NCBI GenBank assembly: GCA_025991245.1
Contig: BQMJ01000039.1
Coordinates: 62,001-126,000 of the forward strand
Source: Galdieria partita
Taxonomy: Eukaryota; Rhodophyta; Bangiophyceae; Galdieriales; Galdieriaceae
Length of the DNA: 64,000 bases
Direction: 5' to 3'
Position numbers and translations under genes: made by a program. Numbering within the stretch: the stretch's first letter is position 1; every line of letters starts with the position of its first letter. Of the stretch, positions 10,145-20,578 are shown piece by piece. Under the pieces are notes generated by a model. The model was not told the DNA's origin. It ran no database searches and was given only the letters and a program-made list of their open reading frames with translations.

Positions 10145-12021
10145 TTATCCATTGTATGTCAACAAAGTAAATGGATGACTATGTTTGGGAAAGAAAAATT
10201 TCTTCTTCTCCTTCCCTTGTAATGGTATAATAGGCACTCGTAGTTTTTCACACAATGCCGTTTGCATATATTCCAAAGCATCTTTTCCAGAAACGAAACT
10301 AACACATATAATTTCAGCTATCCAATCGGGCATTCCATCTTCTGGTCCTCGCACCATATCACCTTTCTTCTTCAAATATCTCAACACTCGAGTACGAGGA
10401 TCATCACTCAATACTTGTAACCAATCATCACTTTCCATAACACCTGAATAGGGTGCATTGACAGCTGCTTCGGCTAAATAAGCAAGTGGTTCTCTGGGTA
10501 TCATAGGTCGAATAGGAATTCCTAAGGAGGCCATCATATGTTCTTCTACCAAATCCACACCCCAAGCAACTAAATTGGCATCTCTTACACACATACCACC
10601 CATTCTTGCATTGACTTCAATCAAACGAGGACCTCGACAAGTATACTTCACTTCGACATGAAAGGCTCCCAATACAAATCCCAAAGCAAGAGTACATTGT
10701 TGTGCAAAATACATCAACTCTTTTTGTTTCTCTAAAGGATACAAGGAAGGAATATTGGTACCTGTCTCTTGAAACCAAGGTTCACAACAAGCCCAGTTAT
10801 CTGAAATAGTACAATACACAACTTGACCACCAAATAACAACACTAAGCAATCAACAATATTTGATCAAAAAAGATGTCTACAATGAAACTCATTACATAC
10901 GGTCAACATCAAATTCATCGCCATCATAATATTCTTCCAAAATCATTTCAGTGCCTTGAGCCCAGATGGAGTCCTTTTTGGGATCCATCAATGGCAACAA
11001 CTGATTGAATTCTTCTTCCAAATGTTGATAATCATTCACTCGATAAACACCCATACTTGCTGCACCATACTATGATATCATAAGAACAATCATTTCTTAA
11101 TATATATATATATACTTACTACTGGTTTCAAAATAGCTGGAAAACCTACTACCTGACTTGCACGAGGTAAATCTTCCCTAGTTCGAATCAAATGGAAAGC
11201 AGGTACAGCAAGTCCCTTTTCTTTTAAACAACTACGCGTCTTTTGTTTATTTCGAGCACTTTCACAAGCAAACACAGGATTACTCATCAACTTCAACTCA
11301 TAGGCAATGCGTGCAGCCAAAGGAACCGCATCCTCATAATAAGTAGTAACACCATCCAAAGAATAATCCAATTGATTGACTAGTCCCATAGCTCTATCAA
11401 AGACTGTTGAATAATCTGTCAAGTCCAATTCCAAATAGTCTCTAATGAGACCTTGATCCAACAAGCTGCGTGCCCAACTATCTGGTCCTATATACATTAT
11501 TGATTGACATATTTTCAACGAAGACAACGATATACTTCACTTTGGATAGATATATACAACTTACCATCCATAATGATGATTTGTACTCCTAGTTCCTTGA
11601 GTCTTTCATAAATAAATCGCTTCCCTGAATAGCCAGCTTGCACAATCAAAACATTGGCACCTCTCAACAATTTTCTACGTAATCTCTGGGTTTCTTCAGA
11701 AGCAATACACAAATGATTGGGTTTTATTTGAGGAAGATTGGTAAAAACAGGACTTGAAACAGTAAACTCTTCCATGGGCCAGTCATCAATAGCCACAATG
11801 TCTGACTGTTTGGTTGGTGAAAAGGCTGGAGGTAAAAAATTGGCACGAAGAGATTGACTTTTGGAATCTTCATCGAAACTTCCATGAATATCATCGTCTA
11901 AAAGAGGAATTCTTTCTACTTGTGAACTTGGTTTTCTTCGAGGGTTTAGAGAAAAGTCTATTCCAGCATGATTCATCTCCATTAACGGAAATGCCAAAGA
12001 TTTCCACTTTGTCCCATCCAT
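10145..12021 (-). CDS. ATP-grasp ligase similar to carnosine synthase (CARNS1)
   Basis: Four exons (11565-12021, 11120-11487, 10901-11069, 10145-10842) encode 563 aa. After about 110 poorly conserved residues comes a Rossmann-like pre-ATP-grasp unit (VLIVQAGYSGKRF). The ATP-grasp core follows: NPVFACESARNKQKTRSCL, PAILKPVYGAASMGV (nucleotide-binding Lys and loop, made by splicing), ILEEYYDGDEFDVD, and the metal-binding IEVNARMGG. The sequence GPRLIEVNARMGGMCVRD closely parallels vertebrate carnosine synthase, which joins beta-alanine (or GABA) to histidine with ATP. The protein is shorter than animal CARNS1, and the amino-acid substrates cannot be read from sequence. A short (TA)n tract lies in its second intron. 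Its ATG is 3 bp from the ATG of the divergent XPC gene. Confidence 0.85.
11101..11114. repeat. (TA)n microsatellite in CARNS-like intron
   Basis: Seven TA units next to the 5' splice site of the second intron of the carnosine-synthase-like gene. Confidence 0.8.
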
Positions 12022-12024
12022 TCA

Positions 12025-14077
12025 ATGACCCAAAAGACCAAAGAAAGAAAGAATGGCAAGAAAGTTAGGAATCATCATCATACTCTACAAGTAGAACAGA
12101 AACAAGAAGAAGAATATCAAGATATAGAGTGGTCGGAAGTTTCTATTCCTGTTGACAACCAACAAGAAGAAGCCACTGTACAAGAGACTAGAACAGGTTC
12201 GACTAGTATCATCGAATGTTCTTCTACAGAAGAGGCAGCTTCTAAAGAGAGTCCATATAATAGAGAAGATAGATTACAGGCAGTTCGAATGCACAAGACC
12301 CATCTATTGATTCTGCTTAGTTCTTTGATAAAGTTGAACCAGTTGGCAAGTGATCCTTTGGTCATAGGGAGCAGTCTCTCAGTAATTCCAAGAGATTGTC
12401 TTTTGACCAAAGAAGACCTCGAAGTAAATGTGGAGCAGTGGAAAGAAAAGTGTCGTCGTATTATTCTATTTTGTTGTCACTTTGTAGGAAAGCAGACAAT
12501 GTTCGCTTGGCAGAATGATGGCAATTATGTTTTTTGGCAACCTTTTCATATTCAGCAGTGGTTAGAGTCTCCAAGACCACTGGCTTCCATCTTTGTTGTT
12601 TTCGTTTGTGCCATATTTCGTGGTTTGGGTATGCGATGTCGTTTGGTTCAGAGTTTCATACCCTTTTCAAAGCAGCCATGGTGGACTAGGAATCCATCAT
12701 GGAAAGAGAATAGAAAGTATCATTCAGAAGGTCGTCCGTCAAATATCAACTTGAGTCAAAATGATTCTTTTTGGTGGTTATTTGCACCGTGGATGATGGA
12801 GTTGGGTAAGTCTATGATGGAAATATGGATGACTTGTTTTCTTGAAGGGTGATTATTCTTACTCATTATTTTTGTAGTCTTGCCTGGTAGTTTGTATCGC
12901 AAGGAAATTTCTTTCGATTCACTTCCTTGTATATATTGGTTGGAAGTATATTCTTCCATATTACAACGTTGGGTCCATATCGATCCATTTCATATATTAA
13001 TAGATGAAGCCTGTTATGTAGAATCCAGTTATAAGAAATGGAAATGGCACCCATTTCGAGAACGAATGATCTATCCAGTTTATATTACTGCCATAGAAAA
13101 TGTCAAAGTTGATGAACATAATGAAACAACTATCCTAAGAGATGTAACTCTTCGATATATTTCTCTTTCCACTATAAGAAGTCAACGAATGAAAGATAGA
13201 TTTTGGGAGAAGACTATGGAAGCTTTTTCCAATCCTACAAAGAGTTGGGTTCAATCAGATATTTGTATATGCAATGAAGAACGAGAATGGGAATATTGGA
13301 ATAACAAGGAACCTATTCCTCATTCTATACACAAGTGAGTATATAAAGCATTCTCTTGAATAGGAACAATAATATTTTACTTTATACAGGTTAAAAGGTC
13401 ATCCTCAATATGTTTTAGAAATGCATTTAAAGAAGTATGAAACTATTTATCCCAAAGATAGCATTTTGGGTTATTGTGGAGAACATCCAGTATATCCTCG
13501 TTCCAATGTTCATATTTTACATACGAGGTAAATATAGAGAAATGGAATATTTTGAATGTAATTGAATAGGATAGAGATGGTTGGATACGTGAGATGAGAC
13601 AAGTCATGAAAGATCAAATTGCAACGAAAAGAGTAATATACAAGTGAATGAGAGGAGAAGAAGACTAAACTCTTGCGTAGGTTAAGACTAGAAAAAGTTC
13701 GACTCGTGAAGGAGAAGAACAGACAGAATTATTTGGAATATGGCAAACTGAACCTTTTACTCCTCCATCAGCCGAGAATGGAATCGTACCTAAGAATGAA
13801 AGAGGACAGGTCGATTTGTGGAGTAGCAATCATTTACCACGAGGGTTGTGATGAATTATCCATTGGATGAATATTTCACTTATGACTGTGATAGTTGCAT
13901 ACATGTGAGACATTCCAATGCTGCCATCATTGCCAAACGCCTTTCTTTAGATTATGCACCAGCCATGATTGGTTTTGATATTCGTCAAGGCCGTTCTGTT
14001 CCTATATTGGATGGAATTGTGATTGCCAAAGAATATCAGGCAAGTATTTGTTATCTTACTGATCAATATTTAACTAG

Positions 14078-14116
<39 letters not shown>

Positions 14117-14557
14117 ATATCATAGAAGATGCTTGTAGACAAGATTGGCAACACAAAGAAAATGAACAAATGAAAAAGAGATATGAACAAGCACTTCAAT
14201 TATGGAAAGCTTGTATTCGTCATGTTCAAAGTCAACTTAGAGTAAGTCATTTTGAAATGTTGCCAATATTTCAATATATGATTGGAATAGGTCCAACAAA
14301 AGTATGGTGGTTTGTTACAAGACGATCTTTCTTATGAAAAGGGATTGAAGAAAAGAGCTCGTATATCATGGAATACACATTCATCCAATACTTGTGATGC
14401 AATAATAACAACGACTTTATCTGATCACATTCATGAGTTTTCAGAAGAACAAATGTGTGAAGAAAATAGTTTAGAGAATAAGCCATCCAGTCATACTTTA
14501 TGGTATAAACAATGTTCCACTTGTGGATTACGAATTACTTTTGAGAAAATAGAATAG
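12025..14557 (+). CDS. XPC: DNA damage recognition protein XPC/Rad4
   Basis: Eight exons (12025-12805, 12878-13334, 13390-13527, 13575-13632, 13681-13844, 13895-14039, 14116-14241, 14291-14557) encode 711 aa; every phase closes. The Rad4 transglutaminase-like region holds VRMHKTHLLILL, IFRGLGMRCRLVQS and YWLEVYSSILQRWVHIDP. The BHD domains follow: HPQYVLEMHLKKYETIYP, ILGYCGEHPVYPR, the TR-DGWIREMRQVMK junction, ELFGIWQTEPFTPP, IVPKNERGQVDLW and MIGFDIRQGRSVPILDGIVI. XPC/Rad4 binds distorted DNA and starts global-genome nucleotide excision repair with Rad23 and centrin. The sixth intron is GC-AG (14040-14115) and carries (TA)15. The C-terminus ends with one CSTC pair, which I cannot assign. 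Confidence 0.94.
14085..14114. repeat. (TA)15 microsatellite in XPC intron
   Basis: Thirty bases of alternating TA ending at the 3' splice site of XPC intron 6, where they replace a normal pyrimidine tract. This accounts for most of the unusual length (76 nt) of the intron and is likely polymorphic. Confidence 0.9.
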
Positions 14558-14581
14558 TGTCACATTTTGTTCTTAAAAGTG

Positions 14582-14587
14582 AATAAA
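14582..14587 (+). terminator. AATAAA polyadenylation signal candidate
   Basis: Canonical hexamer 25 nt past the XPC stop codon, between XPC and convergent COX5B. Confidence 0.35.
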
Positions 14588-14683
14588 ACAGAAATTATTT
14601 TATTATCACTTTAAAACCTGATTGATTTCAGGGTTTGTCTGGATGAGTTGAGAAGGAGTTGGTTTTCCATACAACTGATACAT

Positions 14684-15360
14684 CTATTCATGATGATGTG
14701 AAGATTCACCACCAGCTACTTTCTTTAGACGAAATACTTGACCACACAATGGACAAACTTTGTCATTGTTCTCTTTTACAGTCATATAATAAACCTCATG
14801 ATCATTGGGTGCTTCTCTTCCTATAATAACAACATATTACAATCAAAAAGAATCCATTTCCAATGGCTATGCGTACCAGTACAACCAATCATGCGAGCAT
14901 CATAACGACTAGGAATTAACAAAGGCTTTTCTTTGGTACCAAAAGGAGCAATCATCACTCTACTGTTCACATACTTTTCAGGGTTGCGATACAAATCGGG
15001 ATCTTCCAACTCTGCTCTTTCACTTCCCGTTGCTTGTTCAAATGAAGATGGCATTCTATCCGGTGTTCCCGTTTTGAGTTGAAAGCCATAACTATCCTGC
15101 AAAGTGGCCGGAGATGTACTTTCCTTGGAAGTTTCTTGTGCTGCCGCTTTTCCTTCTTTATTTGACTTTTCCTCCGAAGGTACTGCTGAGAATAACCTGT
15201 TGTTGATGGCCAATGAAAAGTGACAGGACTGTGGAACTGAATACACAAGAGAGGAGGCTGTAGAACTAGGTATGGATCGAAGAGATCCAGTACCACTAAC
15301 TATACTACGGCTCATACATTTTCCAACCAGTTGTCTTATAACAAATAATCCTGAAGCCAT
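14684..15360 (-). CDS. COX5B: Cytochrome c oxidase subunit 5b
   Basis: Two exons (14877-15360, 14684-14820) encode 206 aa. COX5B is a nuclear-encoded, zinc-binding matrix-side subunit of mitochondrial complex IV. The N-terminal ~60 residues (MASGLFVIRQLVGKCMSRS) are basic, Ser-rich and lack acids, as a mitochondrial presequence should. The family core is PFGTKEKPLLIPSRYDARMIGCTGG, then EAPNDHEVYYM and VCPLCGQVFRL. One Cys lies at the GCTG element and two in CPLC, as expected for the zinc site. A 56-nt intron interrupts GCTG-G. A linker of about 60 residues rich in Ala, Glu and Ser separates presequence and core. The gene is convergent with XPC and tandem with the phosphoesterase. Confidence 0.93.
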
Positions 15361-15472
15361 GTTCAAGTCCAACAAAACCACTTAAGCCGTCTCTAAAGTG
15401 GACGAGTTGCAAACCAAATGCAAATGAATGCGAAAATCTTTTATTGGAAACTTCAACGGTGATGAACGATTC

Positions 15473-16833
15473 CTAAGTGAAAAACTCGGACAAGACAGGA
15501 ACCTGTATATTATCACTGGCAAAACCTAAATAGTCCAGGCCCCAAGAGGCTTCTATTGTTTTTAACAAGCTGTAGTGGTTACTTTTACGATGTGAAACTA
15601 CGTGATAAGGATAGTTTTTGGAGATAACTATCAAAGGTATATGTCCTCCTCCATAAAAGCCTTGAATGAAAAAGGTATGACCATCAAAAGTAAATTGGGA
15701 GCCATAGATATAGTCAGTATTAGGTCCTCCTTGGATGAACTCGTCAAGTGGCTCATTAAAGTTGCTTTCGTCAAAAGTAACAAATATAACCGAATTTCCA
15801 ACCCAACTGGGTGACTGAATAATCTTCGTTACCCACTCTTTTACAAATTCGTCTCCCATTCTCCACAAGTAACGTATATTTTGACAGTCTTCTGAAGTGA
15901 TATTTGTATTGAAGCAGTCTAGTAATTTGTTTGGTTCATTGGGATACAAATGTACCGATGGACAAAGGTCAGAACCTCCATGCATATCATGGCAAGCGTC
16001 AGGAGTTATAAAAGCAAAATGAGGACATGTACAAGTTTCCAAGTCACTCTCAAGTTGTTGTAAAGGAACAGTGTTTGCCAGTCTATCAGGTTGCGAGAAG
16101 ATTTGAGGATAAAATAGAAAAGGACAATGATCTTGGAACCATAAAAAACTACTGTTTGGAGGATAAGTAGAAGTTTCTTTGTATCCTGCATAAGGAATGG
16201 ATTGAGCGTAGTTTCGCCAAGTTTGACCATTTTGTTCCAATTGGTCAGCAATACAAGTATGGTTGAATGTTTGTTCTGTTGAATCGTTATGACTCCACCA
16301 ATTACTTCCCGAAGTCACTGCAATATAGTTGGGTAGACTGGTGTGTGTCACGCCATAATATTCTGCAGCAAAACCAAAGTTTTCTATTAACAAGTTGATA
16401 AATGGCATATATTCATTACCCATAATGACTTTGTTGCCCATATTTTCCAACATAATAATGAAAACATGGTGAAAGGGCTGTAAGTTTTCTTTGCTCTTTA
16501 GATGGGACAAGTCTTCAACTGGACATGTCTGTCTTGCTGGAACAAATAATCTTCTAAGAGGATAGTCTTTACTTGATTCATATAACAACTTGTTGCAATC
16601 AGGTTTGGTTTGATTTCTTTGAATGATATAGGTTGCTAGAATAAGAATCAAGACGATAAGAGGTAATATTCGACCCAACCAATGCATCAAAACAAATGGA
16701 TACGATTCCAGAGATGAGAATCTTTTATGTTGCAAACGTAGATCATCAACTGAAACAGTAGGAAATAGCCATAATCTATTTTCATAGGAAAGAATCCAAC
16801 CAACAATGGCTTTGTTTTACCTTTGGAAACCAT
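15473..16833 (-). CDS. Membrane-anchored phosphoesterase (PF04185 type, acid phosphatase/phospholipase C-like)
   Basis: Two exons (16821-16833, 15473-16749) encode 429 aa. The 13-nt first exon ATG-GTT-TCC-AAA-G supplies the start; without it only a TTG-started frame or an internal ATG at 16687 remains. A single hydrophobic segment (LPLIVLILILATYII) near residues 35-50 after a basic stretch predicts a type II membrane or signal-anchor protein. The catalytic domain shows FHHVFIIMLENMGNK, GVTHTSLPNYIAVTSGSN, ITPDACHDMHGG, VIFVTFDESN and GHIPLIVISKNY. These are metal and nucleophile regions of the phosphoesterase family that includes fungal secreted acid phosphatases and bacterial phospholipases C. 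The substrate is unknown; an outward-facing phosphate-scavenging role is inference. Confidence 0.88.
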
Positions 16834-17060
16834 TCTGTTCGAGTTACACGCACCCTCAAGTAACTGCTTCTAGATGAAGAAGAAGAGAGTGACTGGAAAT
16901 ATGCTCATTGGATGATGGATTGAAGCTTTGTGGTGGGTTGGCCGACGCTCTTCATTTTGGCTGACCGTTGTGTTTTTCCCATTTGGTTGGGAGACAATAC
17001 TATTTTGTGTAAGGGAGCGAGTGGTATTCAGCTCATTCCCAGTCATTTTTGGTTGTTGAA

Positions 17061-18860
17061 ATGAAGAACAACAGTAAAAGTTTATATGATCGAATTCCCT
17101 ATATTGTAGCCTTGACCACGTACTTTAGTTACGCTATGGTCATTTGTTTTGGGTATATCAAGGACTTTATTGGGAAATTGTTTCGTAGGAAAAAGTTCTT
17201 GGTACCCAAAGGCTATGCTAGGCTTTTAAGTGATTTTGAAGACTTTTATACCCGTCGTTTGTACAGTCGAATTCGAGATTGTTGGAGTAGACCGGTATGT
17301 TCAGCTCCTGGAGCGTATATAGATGTCATGTTGAGAGACGTCATCAACTATGGTGAAGAGTTGCGTATCAACGGCAAGACCAAGAGATGTCTCAATTTGG
17401 GGAGTTACAACTATTTGGGTTATGCGGACGTTCCTGGAGGTGTGGATGATCAAGTGTTGAGAGTTCTAGACCTTTATGGTGTGAGTCCTTGTGGAACGCC
17501 TAATGATACAGGTTACACCGATGTTCATGCTCGGTTGGAGTCTTTGGTTGCAGAGTTTTTGAATCGACCAGCAGCTTTAGTTATGGGAATGGGATTTGCT
17601 ACCAATTCACAGATTATTCCTTCTCTCGTTGGTCCAGGTTGTTTGATTCTATCGGATGAATTGAATCATGCCAGCATCGTAGTAGGTGCTAGGGCTTCTG
17701 GAGCCAAAATCAAAATATTCCGACACAACAATCCTGTAGACTTGGAAAAGCAGCTAAGGTTAGCTATTGCTGAAGGACAACCGAGAACTCATAGACCGTG
17801 GAAGAAAATTCTTATTATTGTGGAAGGCATATATTCTATGGAAGGTGAAATATGTCCACTTGCTGAAATAGTTGAGTTGAAAAAGAAATACAAAGCATAT
17901 TTATTTTTAGATGAAGCTCATAGTATTGGAGCTTTAGGACATAGTGGACGTGGAGTTCCTGAGTATTGGAACATTCCTCATAGTGAAGTTGATATTCTCA
18001 TGGGTACATTTACCAAGTCTTTTGGAGCGGTTGGTGGATACATTGCTGGAAGTCTTGAGTTGATTGAACACTTGAGAAATAGTGCTCCAGGTTGTTTGTA
18101 TTCCAGTTCCATGTCTTGTGTTTGTGCACAGCATATTTTATTTGCTTTAGAACAAATCATGGGAAGGGATAATACTCATATAGGTCAACAAAAGATTGTT
18201 CGATTACGAGAGAATGCGATTATGTTTAGACGTCGGTTGATTGAATTGGGAATTCAAGTATATGGAGACCCAGGTTCCCCTGTTATTCCTATTATGCTTT
18301 ATCCTCCAGCAAAGATTGCAGCCTTTTCAAGAGAATGTTTAGCGAGAGGACTTGCAGTAGTGGTCGTTGGTTTTCCGGCAACTCCACTTTTGTTATCGAG
18401 AGCACGTATTTGTTTATCAGCAGCACATACACCTGAGGACTTGGAATTTGCATTGCATGTGATTGAAGAGGTTGCAGAGTTGATTCAAATCAAGTACAAC
18501 AATAAGAAGATGATTGAAATGCAATTGGAAGAAGAAGAGGAAGTTGTGAAAGCAGCTGAAGATAGAGCGTCCCAAAATAAGACAAATTGTTCATTGGAAG
18601 CGATAAGGAATCATAAAACGGTATCTATGCTTGGAAAGAAACTGTTGAGTAATCATTTGGGTCATGAGTTGCAAAATGGATGTAAACTTTCCAACGGTAT
18701 TGTTTATTCTGATAGAAATACGCATAAGGAAGATCGAGTTGCATCATCTTTTCAACGAAAATGGAATGGAATGGATATTCAATGGTTGCCTTCCATGTCT
18801 TCTTCTTTAGAGAATTCACATTGTCGGGGAATGGAATCGAGTGCTACAGTTGAAACTTGA
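17061..18860 (+). CDS. LCB2: Serine palmitoyltransferase subunit 2 (LCB2)
   Basis: Single-exon gene of 599 aa from the first ATG. LCB2 carries the PLP cofactor of serine palmitoyltransferase, which condenses serine with palmitoyl-CoA to 3-ketosphinganine at the ER, the first step of sphingolipid synthesis. An N-terminal membrane segment (YIVALTTYFSYAMVICFGYI) precedes the alpha-oxoamine synthase fold: LNLGSYNYLGYAD, NDTGYTDVHARLE, DELNHASIVVGARASG, VEGIYSMEGE, FLDEAHSIGALG and the PLP-lysine motif GTFTKSFGAVGGY with Lys at about 319. Residues after about 485 form a charged extension (EEEEEVVKAAED) that is poorly conserved. Length is slightly above yeast Lcb2. LCB1 is not in this window. Confidence 0.96.
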   Translation: MKNNSKSLYDRIPYIVALTTYFSYAMVICFGYIKDFIGKLFRRKKFLVPKGYARLLSDFEDFYTRRLYSRIRDCWSRPVCSAPGAYIDVMLRDVINYGEELRINGKTKRCLNLGSYNYLGYADVPGGVDDQVLRVLDLYGVSPCGTPNDTGYTDVHARLESLVAEFLNRPAALVMGMGFATNSQIIPSLVGPGCLILSDELNHASIVVGARASGAKIKIFRHNNPVDLEKQLRLAIAEGQPRTHRPWKKILIIVEGIYSMEGEICPLAEIVELKKKYKAYLFLDEAHSIGALGHSGRGVPEYWNIPHSEVDILMGTFTKSFGAVGGYIAGSLELIEHLRNSAPGCLYSSSMSCVCAQHILFALEQIMGRDNTHIGQQKIVRLRENAIMFRRRLIELGIQVYGDPGSPVIPIMLYPPAKIAAFSRECLARGLAVVVVGFPATPLLLSRARICLSAAHTPEDLEFALHVIEEVAELIQIKYNNKKMIEMQLEEEEEVVKAAEDRASQNKTNCSLEAIRNHKTVSMLGKKLLSNHLGHELQNGCKLSNGIVYSDRNTHKEDRVASSFQRKWNGMDIQWLPSMSSSLENSHCRGMESSATVET

Positions 18861-18921
18861 AAAGCTGTGTATATAAAATATTTCATATTTCCTTATGAGG
18901 GAATATATATATATATGTGTT

Positions 18922-20500
18922 CTAAGGTACATTGTACAATACAACTCTTCCATGATCGTTACCCAAAGCCAAATATTGTCCAGTCATAGTTATACATTGT
19001 ACACGATCTAAATGTTGCCATTGTGGAGGCCAATTTCGATATACTTTTCGAGTTGGAATATGGGCCAAACTAAATATCCAATTAGATATGTCCATGGAAA
19101 ACTCTTTCACAGTCATTACCGAACTTTGTTCTTTCCAATATTGGATGCAAAAGCTAACAATTGATTATCTGGATGAAAACAGACATCTTGAATAAAAGTA
19201 GTTAGATTGGAAAACTCTTTGATAAGAGGAAAAGAAGAAGACCCCAAAACTTCATAAAGGTGTATCAAACCATCCGCATTTCCAACTGCAAAATAATTAC
19301 CCAAAGGACTCGAACGAATGCAATTCAGTGATGAGGCTCCTTTGTCTGTCCATTTGGATACACATCGATAAGTTCTCAAGTCAAAATGATGAATCATTCC
19401 ATTATCTAGTCCAATGCAGAAATCTTCAAAGAAAATACTCGGAATCATAAAATAACTTACCTCCACATGATAATAAATCCACATCATTAGGTGAAAATGT
19501 AACATCATGTAAACCTGGACTGGCATAAAGACAACTCAACTCCTCTTTGGTCTTTGCATCCAATAATAAGATTTTGCCATTATCTCCTAAAAATGCCAAA
19601 CGATCTCCATTCCAAGAAACTTGAAACTTTTCAAAAGTACGCTCATAGTGATCTACATTCATATATTCATATATATAAATATATTGAATAGAACAACTCA
19701 CCTTGAAAGGGAAGCAATTGATAGGATTGTCCAGAAACCATATCAAACTCATAAAGAAATCGACGTCTACCAGCACACAATACACGACTGGCATCAAGTA
19801 TAAAATGAGCACAACGTATAGGAAGATTGCCATAATAAATACTTTCTACTTTGGGATTGGCCACTCCATCTACTGCAAATAACCTCAATACTTTGTCTAA
19901 CCCTCCAACTAGAAGCAATCTTCCACCTGGGTGAAACTCTGTAGCAAAAACTGTAGAGCGACAAGGGTCCTCTTGATTGGCATCGGATAGTCGTTGTAAG
20001 GATATCCAATCCGGCTTTCTACTCTGAGAGATGGGTTGATGGCTGTTGACGTTGAGTGTGTGATCACTTGCTCTTAATGGGTTATATTTGGCTTCCCAAA
20101 GGCTTTCTTTCTGTTGACTATCGGAAGAATATTGTTGATCAAGTGGACACCAGTCGAGTGCAAAACGATTCTTTTCTACAAATAGTCTTCTCAACTTTTG
20201 CTCATATTGACTTGTGGATACAAAGTCTTCTCCTCTATCACTTCTCAACTTGCGCAATCTCTTATTTCCTGCAAGATGGACGATGCCTTGTTCTTCATCG
20301 TCGTGCCATATGGAAGGAGGAATATCATCTTGTTGTTTCGTCTGACTAGGCTCTGAAAGGTAGAGTTCATTGGGTTCTTTACCAAATACAATTTCTTCCA
20401 ATAATTGTTCGTCATCTTGTATAGGTCGACGGTCTTCAAAGAATAACGCGTTGACGTTGTCTTCTTTGGTGATTACGAGTTGTTCCATTGCACTGAACAT
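18922..20500 (-). CDS. UTP18: U3 snoRNP/SSU processome WD40 protein UTP18
   Basis: Four exons (19702-20500, 19461-19652, 19120-19423, 18922-19069) encode 480 aa. After an acidic N-terminus and RRLFVEKNRFALDWC come WD40 blades: STVFATEFHPGGRLLLVGGLDKVLRL, VESIYYGNLPIRCAHF, KFQVSWNGDRLAFLGDNG, GMIHHFDLRT, FIQDVCFHPDNQLLAFAS, and the UTP18-specific KVRLAHIPTRKVYRNWP, produced by splicing out a 50-nt intron that otherwise looks like a frameshift. UTP18 acts in the nucleolus in 18S pre-rRNA processing and recruits the exosome helicase Mtr4 in yeast. Its second intron is only 37 nt, the shortest here. An alternative start is Met5. It is divergent from the S9D peptidase gene (78 bp between starts). 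Confidence 0.9.
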
Positions 20501-20578
20501 TCAACCAATTTTATATATCAAAAGATTAAAAAGAGATCAACTCGCTTTTCCTACAAGAGATTGAATAGAGTGGAAAAG

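Noticed and set aside
19070-19140. Apparent frameshift near the C-terminus of UTP18
   Set aside because: Removing a 50-nt intron (GTAATG...TTTAG) restores KVRLAHIPTRKVY, which matches the family; no frameshift is needed.
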